From Psychrobacter sp. GP33 (lineage in GTDB: Bacteria > Pseudomonadota > Gammaproteobacteria > Pseudomonadales > Moraxellaceae), in contig NZ_JACGYX010000003.1 in assembly GCF_014119005.1 (NCBI RefSeq), positions 348,662 to 412,661 of the forward strand: a stretch of 64,000 bases of DNA. The letters are read 5' to 3'. The notes below the pieces were generated by a model. That model did no database searches. It saw only the letters and a list, made by a program, of their open reading frames with translations, and was not told where the DNA came from. The position numbers were made by a program, and so were the translations under genes. Below are positions 45,688-56,505 of this stretch, one piece after another. The first letter of the stretch is position 1, and each line of letters begins with the position of its first letter.

Positions 45688-47184
45688 ATGTCCGTAGTCG
45701 CCACCATACCTTTAACCATCCTCCATACCTCCGACTGGCATTTGGGGCGTAGACTCTATGGGCGCAGGCGTTACGATGAATTTGCCACCTTTTTAAATTG
45801 GCTTACGGATACCATTACCGATCAAAAGGTAGATGTACTTATTGTCGCTGGTGATATTTTTGATACCATGACACCAAGTAACCGTGCTCAAGCGTTGTAT
45901 TATGAGTTTTTGGGCACGGTATCCAAGTCTTGCTGCCAGCATGTGGTTATCGTGGCTGGCAATCATGACTCCCCAACCTTTTTAGATGCCCCAAGCCAGC
46001 TGTTAAAGTTTTTAAATGTGCATGTTGTCGGCACCGCTTGTGAAGACGTGAGTGATGAAGTATTGATTTTGCACGATAACAGTAATCTACCTTATTGTAT
46101 TATTGCCGCAGTACCGTATTTGCGCGACCGCGATGTGCGCAGCAGCCGTGCTGGCGAGTCGATGGACAGTAAAGATGCCAGCGTTATCAGTGGTATTTGC
46201 GCCCATTATGATGCGGTGGCTAATGTTGCCAAAGCGCATCAACAAGATATTGTTAAAACCTACGCACGTCATATTCCCATTATTGCCACTGGGCATTTAT
46301 TTGCTGCAGGTGGCAGTACTACAGCTGACGATGGCGTTAGAGATTTGTATGTCGGTAACCTAGGGAAAATCTCTGCGGAAATGTTCAGTCCCTATTTTGA
46401 TTATGTTGCGCTTGGGCATTTGCATGTGCCGCAGCGCGTGGGCGGACGCGATCATATCCGTTATTCTGGCTCACCTCTTGCTATGGGTTTTGGTGAAGCA
46501 CGCCAGCAAAAGCAGGTTTTATTGGTAAAATTTGGCAAAGTAGATGCATTCACAGAATCAAATCCGTCTACATCAAATGATGATGGTCATCAAGTTCCAT
46601 TATCGCAAAAAACAACCTCGCGCAAACCCATAACGCAAGACTTCACGAATGATTTATTTGGTTTTGATGCAGTGGAACCGGTAGAGGTTGCGCCAAGCAA
46701 AACAGTAAATACCGATGAAGCCCAATTATTAGAACACAATCTATTCAACCACGATAAATCAAGGCAGATGCACGTGTCCGCCCTATGCATTCCTTGTTTT
46801 CAGAAATTGGCACAAGTCTCAGGTGATTTAGTGACGATTAAATCGACTCTTCAAACCCTAACCCAGTCACACCCACTATCAGAGCCCATTTGGCTTGAGG
46901 TGATTTATACTGGTGCAGATATGGTTAGTGATTTACGTGAGCAGATTGATGGTATGGTGACAGGGTTGCCGTGCGAGATACTAAAGATAAAAAACCCACG
47001 CACGTATCATAATGTACTCAATCAAGAACTGGCGTCTGAAACCTTACAAGACTTAAATGAGATGGAAGTGTTCGAGCGCTGTTTACGGGTTAATGAAGTC
47101 ACCGACGCGCAAAAGCTGACCTTACGTAGCGCTTACGAGCAGATTATTCATGCCATTTATGATGAAGATCATCACGCAGAATAA
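45688..47184 (+). CDS. sbcD: Exonuclease subunit SbcD
   Basis: The 498-residue protein is the Mre11-type nuclease of the SbcCD complex, which cuts hairpins and double-strand DNA ends. Metallophosphatase motifs are seen in order: TSDWHLG (Asp16, His18), AGDIFD (Asp56), GNHDS (Asn92, His93), ATGHLF and LGHLHVPQ. A low-complexity stretch at about residues 290-360 (SNPSTSNDDGHQV and later) interrupts the C-terminal half and makes the protein longer than E. coli SbcD (about 400). The sbcC gene follows after 63 nt. The ATG lacks a strong ribosome binding site. Confidence 0.95.
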   Translation: MSVVATIPLTILHTSDWHLGRRLYGRRRYDEFATFLNWLTDTITDQKVDVLIVAGDIFDTMTPSNRAQALYYEFLGTVSKSCCQHVVIVAGNHDSPTFLDAPSQLLKFLNVHVVGTACEDVSDEVLILHDNSNLPYCIIAAVPYLRDRDVRSSRAGESMDSKDASVISGICAHYDAVANVAKAHQQDIVKTYARHIPIIATGHLFAAGGSTTADDGVRDLYVGNLGKISAEMFSPYFDYVALGHLHVPQRVGGRDHIRYSGSPLAMGFGEARQQKQVLLVKFGKVDAFTESNPSTSNDDGHQVPLSQKTTSRKPITQDFTNDLFGFDAVEPVEVAPSKTVNTDEAQLLEHNLFNHDKSRQMHVSALCIPCFQKLAQVSGDLVTIKSTLQTLTQSHPLSEPIWLEVIYTGADMVSDLREQIDGMVTGLPCEILKIKNPRTYHNVLNQELASETLQDLNEMEVFERCLRVNEVTDAQKLTLRSAYEQIIHAIYDEDHHAE

Positions 47185-47247
47185 AATCCAGCACGATACC
47201 ACCTATTTTACAGCATTTAGCGTTCACCCAACTGATAAGACCTGCCC

Positions 47248-50200
47248 ATGCGACTGATTGAACTGCGCCTAAAAAATCTCAATTCCCTAAAAGGTGAATG
47301 GCATATTGATTTCACTGACCCCGCTTTTGTGAATGAAGGGATTTTTGCCATTACTGGTCAGACGGGCGCTGGCAAGACCACGATTTTGGACGCCATTTGC
47401 TTGGCACTGTATAGCCGTACACCAAGACTTGGCGACATCACAGGCTCAACCAATGAGATGATGACCCAAGGTACTGGTGAGTGCTCAGCCGAAGTAGTGA
47501 TAGAAATCGGTGATCGGCATTACCGCTGTTCTTGGTATCAGCATCGGGCGCATAAAAAAGCCAAGGGTAACTTATTGCCTATCAAGCATGAAGTCAGTGA
47601 CGTGGTCAGCCAAAAAATATTGGAAGAAAAAAAGTCTAAGACCGCAAGCTATATTCAACAGTTAATCGGAATGGATTTTCAGCAATTTACCCGCTCTATT
47701 ATGCTGGCACAAGGCAGTTTTGCCGCCTTTTTAAAGTCAGATATTGCCGATAGAGCCGCTATTTTAGAGAAAATCACCGGCACCGCGATTTACGCGCAAA
47801 TCTCTAAAAACGTCTTTGAAAAAAAACGTGAAGAGGATCATAAACTTGCCACCTTACAAGCTGGCATTGATAGCTTGCCGTTATTAAGCAGTGAGGAAGA
47901 AGCGCAGCTGATAGAAGAGATGCACACTCATGAACAGTCGCAAGCTTGTGAGCGCGAAGCCTTGAAAGCCGTTAGTGAGCAATTGCAATGGTTGGATAAA
48001 GTGGCGGATTTACAGCACCAGTTAAGTCACTATCAAGCGCTATTGTCAACTGCTGAACAAGACGAGCAGTTCTTTATGCCGAATGCTGCGCGCTTGGATG
48101 CCGCCAATAAAGCGCTGGAGATAGATAGCCCGTTTCGAGAGCTGGTTTATAATCGTGATAAAGTCACACAGTTGAGCACTGAAAAAACAGGGTTAACGGA
48201 TAAATTACCCAAGCAGCAAAAATTACTAGCGCAAGCGACTCAAGATTTACAAGCAGCGACTACCTCTCAGGCGCAAGCCAGCGCAGAGTTACGCGATACC
48301 TTACCCATCATTACAAAAGCGCGCGCATTAGATGCCGATATCAGCCAACAATCACGCTTACTTAACGATGCTAATGAGCGTAAACAGTCGCTGGCAAGCC
48401 ACATCAGTCAATTATCTAGCGACATTCAGAACCATCACCATAGTGTAGAGGACAGCAAAAATCAGCTTATTCCTATCACGGATTACCTTGAGAACCATAC
48501 ACAGCTGACAGCGCTTGATACCGATATTGCCTTGTTTAACAGTCACGGTAATCGCTTAAAATTGCTGTTACAAGATAATGCGGCATTACACTCAAGTCAG
48601 CAGACGCAGCAAGCTCAAGCGTGCCAGCTCCAATCCCTTATTAATGACTTATATGCTCCGCAAACGGCAGATAAGTTACAAATTATAGAAAATAAGTCTG
48701 CGCTTAGCCTCGTACAACAGCAGCAAAACCAGTTGCTCCAAGACCGCTCACTCAGCACTATGCGCCGCCAACAAGAGGATATCGATAAGCGCAGCTCGAA
48801 GCTTGAACGTATCGATTTCAAGTTGCAGCAGCTGACCACATTATCAAACCAATTTAATAGCACAAAAAAGCTACTTCCTAGCCTTGAGCAAGACTTAAAG
48901 ACGCTTCAAGATGTAGTCAGTGCGCATCAAATCGACCTTATTGACGCTAAGCAGCAGCATAAAGACAAACAAGAATATATAAGTCTGCTACAAAAAGTTG
49001 CCGCGCTCGAAGATTATATCATTGAGCTGAAAGCGGGTAAGCCATGCCCTCTCTGCGGTTCTATCGAGCACCCTTATATTGATAAAAACCGCATGCATCC
49101 CTTATTGGATAATGTGGTAAATAATAAGTCTGACAATAGCATTGAGTATAAACCTTCAAAAATGGCTCAGGCGCAAACGCAAATTGCCGAATTAGATAAA
49201 CATATTGATACCTTAGAAAAAAACTTATCACAAGCCAATATCAATTATGCCACTACACAAAATCGCCTTATTATTGAGCAAAAACAACTGACAACGCTAC
49301 ACCTGCAAGCAAAGACTTTATATAGCGATATTCAAGTTGAGCTGACCGCTTTACTTAGTAAAGAGGCAGATGTTTTAGCAAGCGTTGATACAATACGTAA
49401 TCCGCTTCGGAAAATGGTAAATACCATCACCACCTTGAGTGGTCAGGTACAGTCCGGATTAGTCGATAGTGAAAGTATCAGTGAAAGCATTGCGCATTTA
49501 TTATCATTATTGGGCACTGCCAAACACAGTCTAATGCAAGAAAAAAATAATATTAAAAACACCTTAATGCATTACGATACACTGACACAAACGAGTGACG
49601 ATATCAGTGCCACCATTGCTACAGCAGAACAAAAATTACAGGCGCGCGCAGCTGACCTCAATCAGCACACCACCGCACTGCAACTTAATGCGCAAAAAAC
49701 AGAGGACGTTGCAAAGCGCATCACGGCTAATTTTACTGAGTTAGCGAACGTTCTTGCAGCCTTGTTAGCTATCCTTGATAACTATGCAACGGGCAAGCCA
49801 GATGTAGATTCAGTTATAGAAAATGCTATTTTAGGTATCCGCTTAGACTTCAGATTAGACTATAAAGATTTCATAAAACCTTTAATCGACAGTATTCGCA
49901 AACAAACGATATTGCCTAGCACGGATTATAATGAGCATTTAGATCATTTACGCCAGCAGCACAGTCGGTTATTACAGTTAAAAGATCATTTTTATCATCA
50001 AAAAGACACGCAAAATAATCTGCTAAACGCACTTAGCACCCTACATTCTCAAATTGAAACCAAGCAAACACAGTTGGATAATGATAATAGTGAGCTAAAC
50101 AAGCTTCAGACGTTTATCAACGCCCGTACTGCAGCGTTTAATACCCTGCAAAATGAGCGCACACAGATATTTGCCACTAAGCATCCAGATGAAGAAGCCG

Positions 50201-51243
50201 AGCGCTTACAAGCAGCGGTTGATGAGGCAAAGGCAAAACACTCGCTGACGCAGCTACATTATGAACGCGCCGAGCAAGTGACAGCGCAACTACAAGCACG
50301 CATACAGCAGTTATCATCTGAGCTGACTCTAGCTAGCCAAACCTTGAACGCGCAAGCAGACACTTTTGCGACGTTATTAGCCCAGTCACAGTTCGCTACT
50401 GAAGCCGACTTTGTGCAGGCACGCTTAGCAAAAGAAGAACGTGATGACCTAAGACAGAGCCAGTCTACTATTCAACAAGCATTAAATCACGCCAACACAC
50501 AAATGAATCATATCCAAACGTCACTAAATGAACAGCTTGCCACGCCAAAAACCCTTGAGCCAAAAGAAACGCTTACTGATAAGGGCACGCAATTACAAGC
50601 AACTATCGATGCCAGAATTGCAGAGATGGGCGCGATGCAGCAACAACTAACCGCCAATGAGCAGCAAAAAAATGCTCAGCTGGAACAGAATTTAGCGATT
50701 CAAGTACAAAAACAGACCATGCAAGTGTGGCAGCAACTATACGAGCTGATAGGCTCAGCGGATGGCAAAAAATACCGTACCTTTGCGCAGGGCTTAACCT
50801 TTCAAGTAATGATTAATCATGCCAATAAACAGCTGGCAAAAATGAGCGACCGCTATTTACTTATTCATGATGAGCACAATGCGTTGGAATTAAACGTCAT
50901 TGATAATTATCAAGGCGGTGAGGTGCGCAGTACTAAAAACCTATCCGGCGGTGAAGGCTTTATTATCAGTCTTGCTTTAGCGCTGGGCTTATCACAAATG
51001 GCCAGCCAAAATATTCGCGTCGACTCGCTGTTTTTAGACGAGGGATTTGGTACCTTAGATGAAGAGTCGCTTGATATTGCTTTAGACACGCTCACCAATT
51101 TGCAACAAGAGGGTAAGCTTATCGGAATTATCTCCCACGTACCGGCATTAAAAGAGCGTATTATGACTCAGATTAAAGTCAAAAAAATCGCTGGCGGCTT
51201 TAGCGAAATCAGTGGTCAAGGCTGCGCTAAGATTGCTGGCTAA
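47248..51243 (+). CDS. sbcC: Exonuclease subunit SbcC (SMC/Rad50-like ATPase)
   Basis: The 1331-residue protein is the Rad50-like partner of SbcD. Walker A GQTGAGKTT is at 37-45, the zinc hook CPLCG at 600-604 in the middle of long coiled-coil arms, the signature LSGGEG near 1232 and Walker B LFLDE at 1261-1265. The Gln- and Ala-rich arms are long; E. coli SbcC has 1048 residues. With SbcD it recognises and cleaves DNA palindromes and blocked ends. It is translated as the second gene of an sbcDC operon. Confidence 0.96.
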   Translation: MRLIELRLKNLNSLKGEWHIDFTDPAFVNEGIFAITGQTGAGKTTILDAICLALYSRTPRLGDITGSTNEMMTQGTGECSAEVVIEIGDRHYRCSWYQHRAHKKAKGNLLPIKHEVSDVVSQKILEEKKSKTASYIQQLIGMDFQQFTRSIMLAQGSFAAFLKSDIADRAAILEKITGTAIYAQISKNVFEKKREEDHKLATLQAGIDSLPLLSSEEEAQLIEEMHTHEQSQACEREALKAVSEQLQWLDKVADLQHQLSHYQALLSTAEQDEQFFMPNAARLDAANKALEIDSPFRELVYNRDKVTQLSTEKTGLTDKLPKQQKLLAQATQDLQAATTSQAQASAELRDTLPIITKARALDADISQQSRLLNDANERKQSLASHISQLSSDIQNHHHSVEDSKNQLIPITDYLENHTQLTALDTDIALFNSHGNRLKLLLQDNAALHSSQQTQQAQACQLQSLINDLYAPQTADKLQIIENKSALSLVQQQQNQLLQDRSLSTMRRQQEDIDKRSSKLERIDFKLQQLTTLSNQFNSTKKLLPSLEQDLKTLQDVVSAHQIDLIDAKQQHKDKQEYISLLQKVAALEDYIIELKAGKPCPLCGSIEHPYIDKNRMHPLLDNVVNNKSDNSIEYKPSKMAQAQTQIAELDKHIDTLEKNLSQANINYATTQNRLIIEQKQLTTLHLQAKTLYSDIQVELTALLSKEADVLASVDTIRNPLRKMVNTITTLSGQVQSGLVDSESISESIAHLLSLLGTAKHSLMQEKNNIKNTLMHYDTLTQTSDDISATIATAEQKLQARAADLNQHTTALQLNAQKTEDVAKRITANFTELANVLAALLAILDNYATGKPDVDSVIENAILGIRLDFRLDYKDFIKPLIDSIRKQTILPSTDYNEHLDHLRQQHSRLLQLKDHFYHQKDTQNNLLNALSTLHSQIETKQTQLDNDNSELNKLQTFINARTAAFNTLQNERTQIFATKHPDEEAERLQAAVDEAKAKHSLTQLHYERAEQVTAQLQARIQQLSSELTLASQTLNAQADTFATLLAQSQFATEADFVQARLAKEERDDLRQSQSTIQQALNHANTQMNHIQTSLNEQLATPKTLEPKETLTDKGTQLQATIDARIAEMGAMQQQLTANEQQKNAQLEQNLAIQVQKQTMQVWQQLYELIGSADGKKYRTFAQGLTFQVMINHANKQLAKMSDRYLLIHDEHNALELNVIDNYQGGEVRSTKNLSGGEGFIISLALALGLSQMASQNIRVDSLFLDEGFGTLDEESLDIALDTLTNLQQEGKLIGIISHVPALKERIMTQIKVKKIAGGFSEISGQGCAKIAG

Positions 51244-51297
51244 AAATGTGTTTTCTTAAAGTATTAAGCATTTACACCCTGATATTAGGAGGTTGGT

Positions 51298-52548
51298 ATG
51301 ATGATACTTCGCACGATGTATGCTAAGAAAATAAGCAGTGCCCAGTGTGCGCTCACTTGCTATACACGGAATTTTCACCCAAATATTTTTCAAACTAGAA
51401 TAGTTTTCCTACCCATTAGTATAGCGATTGCGACAACGCTGGCAGTGTCTACAGCAACCACTGCCTCGGCATCAATGAACTGTGCCGATACGCTGCCGAG
51501 CAGTTATTTTAAGCGCATTGAGAATGACAAACAGTTTGCTGGTAACCTTATACAGCTGGCAGACGGCACTCAGCAGCTACAAGATCCAACAGGTCGCGTT
51601 GTTTTAGATAAACTGACCAACGCCTATGTGCTGATGAATAAGTACGTATGGGCGCAGCGATATGGCAAACAAGGAGTGGTGACCGCTACAGGTCACGTGA
51701 TTGTTCCGTTTAGATATGATGATGTCACTTTTGAACCCGATATTTATACCAGCTTTATCCTCAGTAATCACACGCCAGACGGAGTCACCAAGCAAGGTAT
51801 CATTGATCGCCATGGCTATTGGATTTATCCTTTACCTGTAGAAACCAGTGCTAAACAATCCAAACAAAAAGTACAAGTCCCTGCTCCACGCCTGCGCGCC
51901 GCAAGAGCACCGCGCGCCCTACTACCCACCTCTATCAGTCACGCGCATTATGATAGTAATAAAGATCGCGACTATTTTGTGATTGCAGCGACTGGGGCTG
52001 GCACGTCAAAGTCCATTATAAAAACACCCAAAGTAGGGTTATTGGATGATAAAGGCACATGGGTCATTCCCTCAGTTTATGATGCGCTTCAGCCATTAAA
52101 TCCTTGTACCGATAAGCCACTTTATCTGCAAGCCCGTATGCAACAGAAAACAGCACTTATCAACCAGCAGCACAAGACTATTATCCCGTTTGCGTCCAAT
52201 CAGCATGTAGAAGCCTTTAATAGCAATGTGACGCCGCTATTATTTTTACGCAGCACTTTAGTTGCAGGTAGCACCGCAACGGGATTTAGCGAGGATATTA
52301 AAGACGACATTGTCAGCGCACAGATTATTGATGCCACTGGTAAAATACGATTAGCATCAAGTGCACCCATTACAAAACTGCTGTATCACCAGCTGTATAT
52401 GTATCGGCAAGCAGGAAAGTATGGTGTTATCAATGATCAAGCCAAAGTGGTTTTAGCGCCGCAATTTACCAGCTATCGTGATGAGGGTGATACCGTTTGG
52501 GTTGAAAAACAAGGAAGAATGGTGCGCTTAAAAACGCTTCTTAGGTAA
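51298..52548 (+). CDS. WG-repeat exported protein
   Basis: The 416-residue protein contains at least four WG (KWG-type) beta repeats, visible as GKQGVVTATGHVIVPFRYDDV, given here as GKQGVVTATGHVIVPF, then GIIDRHGYWIYP, GLLDDKGTWVIPSVYDAL and KYGVINDQAKVVLAPQF. These repeats form propeller- or solenoid-like surfaces for binding. A hydrophobic segment at about residues 35-60 ending in ASA suggests a signal peptide with a long basic lead. GGAGG lies 5 nt before the ATG. The function is unknown; it is 54 nt after sbcC but probably unrelated. Confidence 0.8.
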   Translation: MMILRTMYAKKISSAQCALTCYTRNFHPNIFQTRIVFLPISIAIATTLAVSTATTASASMNCADTLPSSYFKRIENDKQFAGNLIQLADGTQQLQDPTGRVVLDKLTNAYVLMNKYVWAQRYGKQGVVTATGHVIVPFRYDDVTFEPDIYTSFILSNHTPDGVTKQGIIDRHGYWIYPLPVETSAKQSKQKVQVPAPRLRAARAPRALLPTSISHAHYDSNKDRDYFVIAATGAGTSKSIIKTPKVGLLDDKGTWVIPSVYDALQPLNPCTDKPLYLQARMQQKTALINQQHKTIIPFASNQHVEAFNSNVTPLLFLRSTLVAGSTATGFSEDIKDDIVSAQIIDATGKIRLASSAPITKLLYHQLYMYRQAGKYGVINDQAKVVLAPQFTSYRDEGDTVWVEKQGRMVRLKTLLR

Positions 52549-52598
52549 TATACAGATTAAATGATAGGCTTTTAAAGTTGCTAGCGTGAATCAACAAT

Positions 52599-52632
52599 AA
52601 AAAACCACTATTAATCATAATAGTGGTTTTTT
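52599..52632. terminator. Bidirectional terminator between the WG-repeat and glutamate dehydrogenase genes
   Basis: A perfect 15-bp stem (52599-52613 with 52618-52632) around loop ATCA, flanked by A and T runs, lies between convergent genes. Confidence 0.92.
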
Positions 52633-52731
52633 TACAGAATTAGCTATCATAAGTTATGATTTATTAATAAGTAATCATTGTTCAGCCAGTTATTTTCATT
52701 AACGACTTCTTGATTATTTTTACGGTTACTG

Positions 52732-55700
52732 CTATTTGGTGACTAAGACACTGATTTCACTCATTAATACTGATAATGTCGATAGGCTAATCACATTTTC
52801 TTCATCACTACTCTCCAACTCATTGAGCTTTTGCATTTCTGCTTGTACAGCGGCAAGCGAGTGATGATGGTGCACTTTCCAATCTTCAAACGCTTGCGCT
52901 GGATTTGGCTGGGATAATAGCGTGTCCATTAATAAGCGCAAACTACGTGTGACTTCATTTGCAAGTGCATGACGGGCACGGCGATCCCAGTAGTCGTGCT
53001 GCGGTAAGCTTGATATGTTATTAATCAACCAATCAAGCTGCAACACTTGATAAGCCTCGAAATACAATGCCGCAATCTCATCAACTGGACGCTCGTAGCT
53101 CTCCGCAAGTCTCGCGGTATCAAGGGCGTCAACATGATATGGCAACATGGCAAATAGCGCAGCGTCACTGTCAGACAAACCATCTTGAATTAAGCTTGTG
53201 GTTTCTTGTTGCAAATGCTGGGCAAACTCTTGCTCGATAAAGCCGCCTTTTTGGGTCAATTGTCCAACGCTACCGACAAAACGCTCAATTAAATCGTTAA
53301 CGTTCAAGTCTGGACCAAAGGCATTAATAAACCACACCACACCACTTTCGATGGCATCACGCAAGCGCAGCTCCAGCTGTAGCAAGCGTGTAGCATCTAC
53401 TTTATTATCTAATGCTTCAAGTAGCTGCCATACGACAGGTACTTCAAAGACTTCACGCGTTACTGTATAAGCACGGATGATGGTCGATAAAGGCTGCCCA
53501 GTTTCTTCCGTTAAGCGGAATAACGCTTCGATACCCAGACGATTGACCACGCTATTGGTGAGATAAGTGCTGATAATTTCGCGGTGCAAGCGATGTTCAA
53601 CCATTTCATTAAAGAAACGATCTGATAGCTCAGCGGGGAAATATTTGCGTAATTCATTCACGAAATAAGGCGCATCAGGCACATCGGACAATAATAAATT
53701 ATCATAGACCCACATTTTTCCGTATGCCATGACCACTGCCAGCTCAGGATTGGTTAAACCTGTACCCGCTTTTTGGCGACGAGCGATTTCGTCGTCAGAT
53801 GGTAAATATTCAATTGCTCGGTCAAGGCGTTGCTCTGTTTCCAACAGCTGAATATAGCGTTGATGATCGCTTAGATTTGCCGCAGCGCGCAAATGACTCA
53901 ACTCAATCGCTTGAGGTTGCAGATAGTTTTGGCGCAATACCCGCGCTGCAACACTATCAGTCATACTTTCTAACAATTCATTACGTTGCTCAAGTGTCAT
54001 GTCGCCTTTTTCAACGACTTCACCCAGCAAGATTTTAATATTCACTTCATGATCCGAGCAGTTAACGCCGCCCGAGTTATCAATAGCATCGGTATAAATA
54101 CGACCACCGGTTTGTGCATATTCGATACGCCCTCGCTGGGTAAAGCCTAAGTTACCGCCTTCACCTACAATCGCACAGCGTAGATCGCCACCATTTACTC
54201 GTACTGCATCATTTGCACGGTCGCCCACATCAGCATTGGTCTCAGCCGCACTTTTTACATAAGTGCCGATACCGCCATTCCAAATCAAATCAACCGGTGC
54301 ACGCAACAAGGCGCTGATAAAGTCATTAGGCGCAAGGTTGTCTTCCGTAATCGCAAACAGCGCTTTCATCTCAGGGGTGATAGCAATGGTTTTGTCAGTA
54401 CGCGCAAATACACCACCGCCTTGGCTAATCAATGACTTGTTATAATCTTCCCACGTTGAGCGCGGCAATTTAAACAAACGCTCGCGTTCTGAATAAGAAG
54501 CTGTTGTATCAGGATTAGGGTCGATAAAAATATGTAAATGGTTAAATGCTGCCACCAGCCTGGTATGCGTTGAGCGCAACATACCATTACCAAAGACATC
54601 GCCGCTCATGTCACCAATACCAATGACTGTAAAGTCATCTTGGTTTTGGATGTCCATGCCGCGTATTCGGAAGTGACGTTTTACTGACTCCCAACCACCA
54701 CGCGCTGTAATTCCCATGGCTTTATGGTCGTAACCGACCGAACCACCAGAGGCAAAGGCATCGCCCAGCCAAAAGTTATATTCTGCAGATAGCGCATTGG
54801 CAATATCCGAAAAAGTAGCCGTGCCTTTATCAGCAGCAACCACCAAATAAGGGTCATCTTCATCATGACGCACGGTATTGGCTGGCGGGACAATGTTACC
54901 ATCAACGATATTATCGGTCACATCGAGCATACCGCGAAGGAACGCTTGATAGCAGGCAATACCTTCCGCTTGAAACGCTTCGCGACCATCTGCTATGGTT
55001 TTGGATTTAACAATAAAACCACCTTTGGAACCAACAGGAACAATCACCGCATTTTTGACCATTTGTGCTTTAACCAGTCCTAAAACTTCCGTGCGGAAAT
55101 CCTCTGCTCGATCCGACCAGCGTAATCCGCCACGTGCCGCCTTACCGCCGCGCATATGTACCGCTTCCACGCGTGGTGAATAGACAAATATCTCAAACAT
55201 TAACTTCGGTTTTGGCAAATTAGGAATTGCGGATGCCAAAAATTTAAACGATAAGCGGTCTTTACGCTGACCATTGTTATCGACTTGATAAAAATTGGTA
55301 CGCAACATGGCATTAATCAAATCTAAATACCAACGCAAGATGCGATCTTCATCCAAGCTATCAACATCTGATAACGCTGTTTTAATTTGTTCTTGGAACT
55401 GTGCTATTTTTTCTGCACGCTCACTGTCATTATGACTAGGGTTCATTTTTGCATCGAACAATTCTGCCAATAGCACACTAATGGCGCTATATTTAATCAT
55501 TGTCTGTCTGATATAACGTATTGAGAACCCAGCGCGGGCTTGGTGCATATATCGCGACAACGCACGTAGTACCACTACATCATAAGTATCCAATTTTGTG
55601 GTTAACACCAGCTCATTAAAGCCGTCATCATCGACACGCCCAGACCAAATCTCTTGCAGACTGTTTTCAAACTGGCTGCGCACCACTTTCATATCGACAT

Positions 55701-56100
55701 TATCAACATGCGCCAACGTCAGCTCATACTCTTGCATCCAAATGGGCTGTCCTGCCAAATCAAAGGTATACGTCTGCGCGGTAATTACCGCTACGCCGAA
55801 GTTTTCAAGCACAGGCAATACATCAGATAAGGTTACTGGCTGCTGATTACCGTAAAGCTTTAAGTGTAATTGATTGTCTGCATCTGTTGCCGATTGATAC
55901 AAATGCCAAATCATAGGCTGGCTTGCGGTCAAGCTTAATAAGCGCTTGATATCATCCTGTACTGTTTTGTCATCAAAACGGGATTGGTGAATGGGTGGAA
56001 TATGATCTAGAAAACGCTGGCGCAGCTGCTCTGTTGGCAAATTATTCTGCATCTCAGTAGTATGAGCACACGGTTGGATTGTGTGCGAAGCGTTTGGCAT
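52732..56100 (-). CDS. gdhB: Large NAD-dependent glutamate dehydrogenase
   Basis: The 1122-residue protein belongs to the large NAD-specific glutamate dehydrogenases, which deaminate glutamate to 2-oxoglutarate. The catalytic core is clear in GGKAARGGLRWSDRAEDFRTE, given here as GGKAARGGLRWSDR, and VPVGSKGGFIVK, then IGIGDMSGDVFGNG and IVGEGGNLGFTQRGR. The L_180-class enzymes of proteobacteria are about 1600 residues. Here roughly 450-500 N-terminal residues of that class are absent, and the 405 nt upstream contain no coding sequence for them. It is divergent from purD. Confidence 0.9.
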   Translation of the reverse strand: MPNASHTIQPCAHTTEMQNNLPTEQLRQRFLDHIPPIHQSRFDDKTVQDDIKRLLSLTASQPMIWHLYQSATDADNQLHLKLYGNQQPVTLSDVLPVLENFGVAVITAQTYTFDLAGQPIWMQEYELTLAHVDNVDMKVVRSQFENSLQEIWSGRVDDDGFNELVLTTKLDTYDVVVLRALSRYMHQARAGFSIRYIRQTMIKYSAISVLLAELFDAKMNPSHNDSERAEKIAQFQEQIKTALSDVDSLDEDRILRWYLDLINAMLRTNFYQVDNNGQRKDRLSFKFLASAIPNLPKPKLMFEIFVYSPRVEAVHMRGGKAARGGLRWSDRAEDFRTEVLGLVKAQMVKNAVIVPVGSKGGFIVKSKTIADGREAFQAEGIACYQAFLRGMLDVTDNIVDGNIVPPANTVRHDEDDPYLVVAADKGTATFSDIANALSAEYNFWLGDAFASGGSVGYDHKAMGITARGGWESVKRHFRIRGMDIQNQDDFTVIGIGDMSGDVFGNGMLRSTHTRLVAAFNHLHIFIDPNPDTTASYSERERLFKLPRSTWEDYNKSLISQGGGVFARTDKTIAITPEMKALFAITEDNLAPNDFISALLRAPVDLIWNGGIGTYVKSAAETNADVGDRANDAVRVNGGDLRCAIVGEGGNLGFTQRGRIEYAQTGGRIYTDAIDNSGGVNCSDHEVNIKILLGEVVEKGDMTLEQRNELLESMTDSVAARVLRQNYLQPQAIELSHLRAAANLSDHQRYIQLLETEQRLDRAIEYLPSDDEIARRQKAGTGLTNPELAVVMAYGKMWVYDNLLLSDVPDAPYFVNELRKYFPAELSDRFFNEMVEHRLHREIISTYLTNSVVNRLGIEALFRLTEETGQPLSTIIRAYTVTREVFEVPVVWQLLEALDNKVDATRLLQLELRLRDAIESGVVWFINAFGPDLNVNDLIERFVGSVGQLTQKGGFIEQEFAQHLQQETTSLIQDGLSDSDAALFAMLPYHVDALDTARLAESYERPVDEIAALYFEAYQVLQLDWLINNISSLPQHDYWDRRARHALANEVTRSLRLLMDTLLSQPNPAQAFEDWKVHHHHSLAAVQAEMQKLNELESSDEENVISLSTLSVLMSEISVLVTK

Positions 56101-56505
56101 AACATGAATCCTTTTATGATAAAGCGTAATGAAGGTTGTTATATTGTCCAGCTATCTGTTTTGATGATCTTGCTTATTAATGCACGTATCATTGATTTTC
56201 TTCTTACCTAAGACTTGTGCGTGACAGAGTTCGTCACCTAAAGTGTAACGCACCTATACAATATTGCCCACCCCCCAACATCATTTCATGAATCAAGCCT
56301 ACCTTGATAACCTTTATGAATATGATAAGCACTATATCATTATAGAATATATGATTGATTATGATACTCATGGCAATTCATGCTGTTTTCTTGTTAGAAT
56401 ATGTCGACGTGTTAACACTTAATTGACTGAATATAAAATAAACATTAATAACGCTTTCGCTATTTAACCTTTGATAGCTACTACTGGATACTAAGGGCAA
56501 AACAG
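56101..56505. promoter_or_regulatory. Divergent gdh-purD upstream region
   Basis: This gap of about 405 nt carries the promoters of the leftward glutamate dehydrogenase gene and of purD. It has a C6 run and AT-rich palindromic stretches near 56320-56370, but no reading frame or known motif that I can support. Confidence 0.4.
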
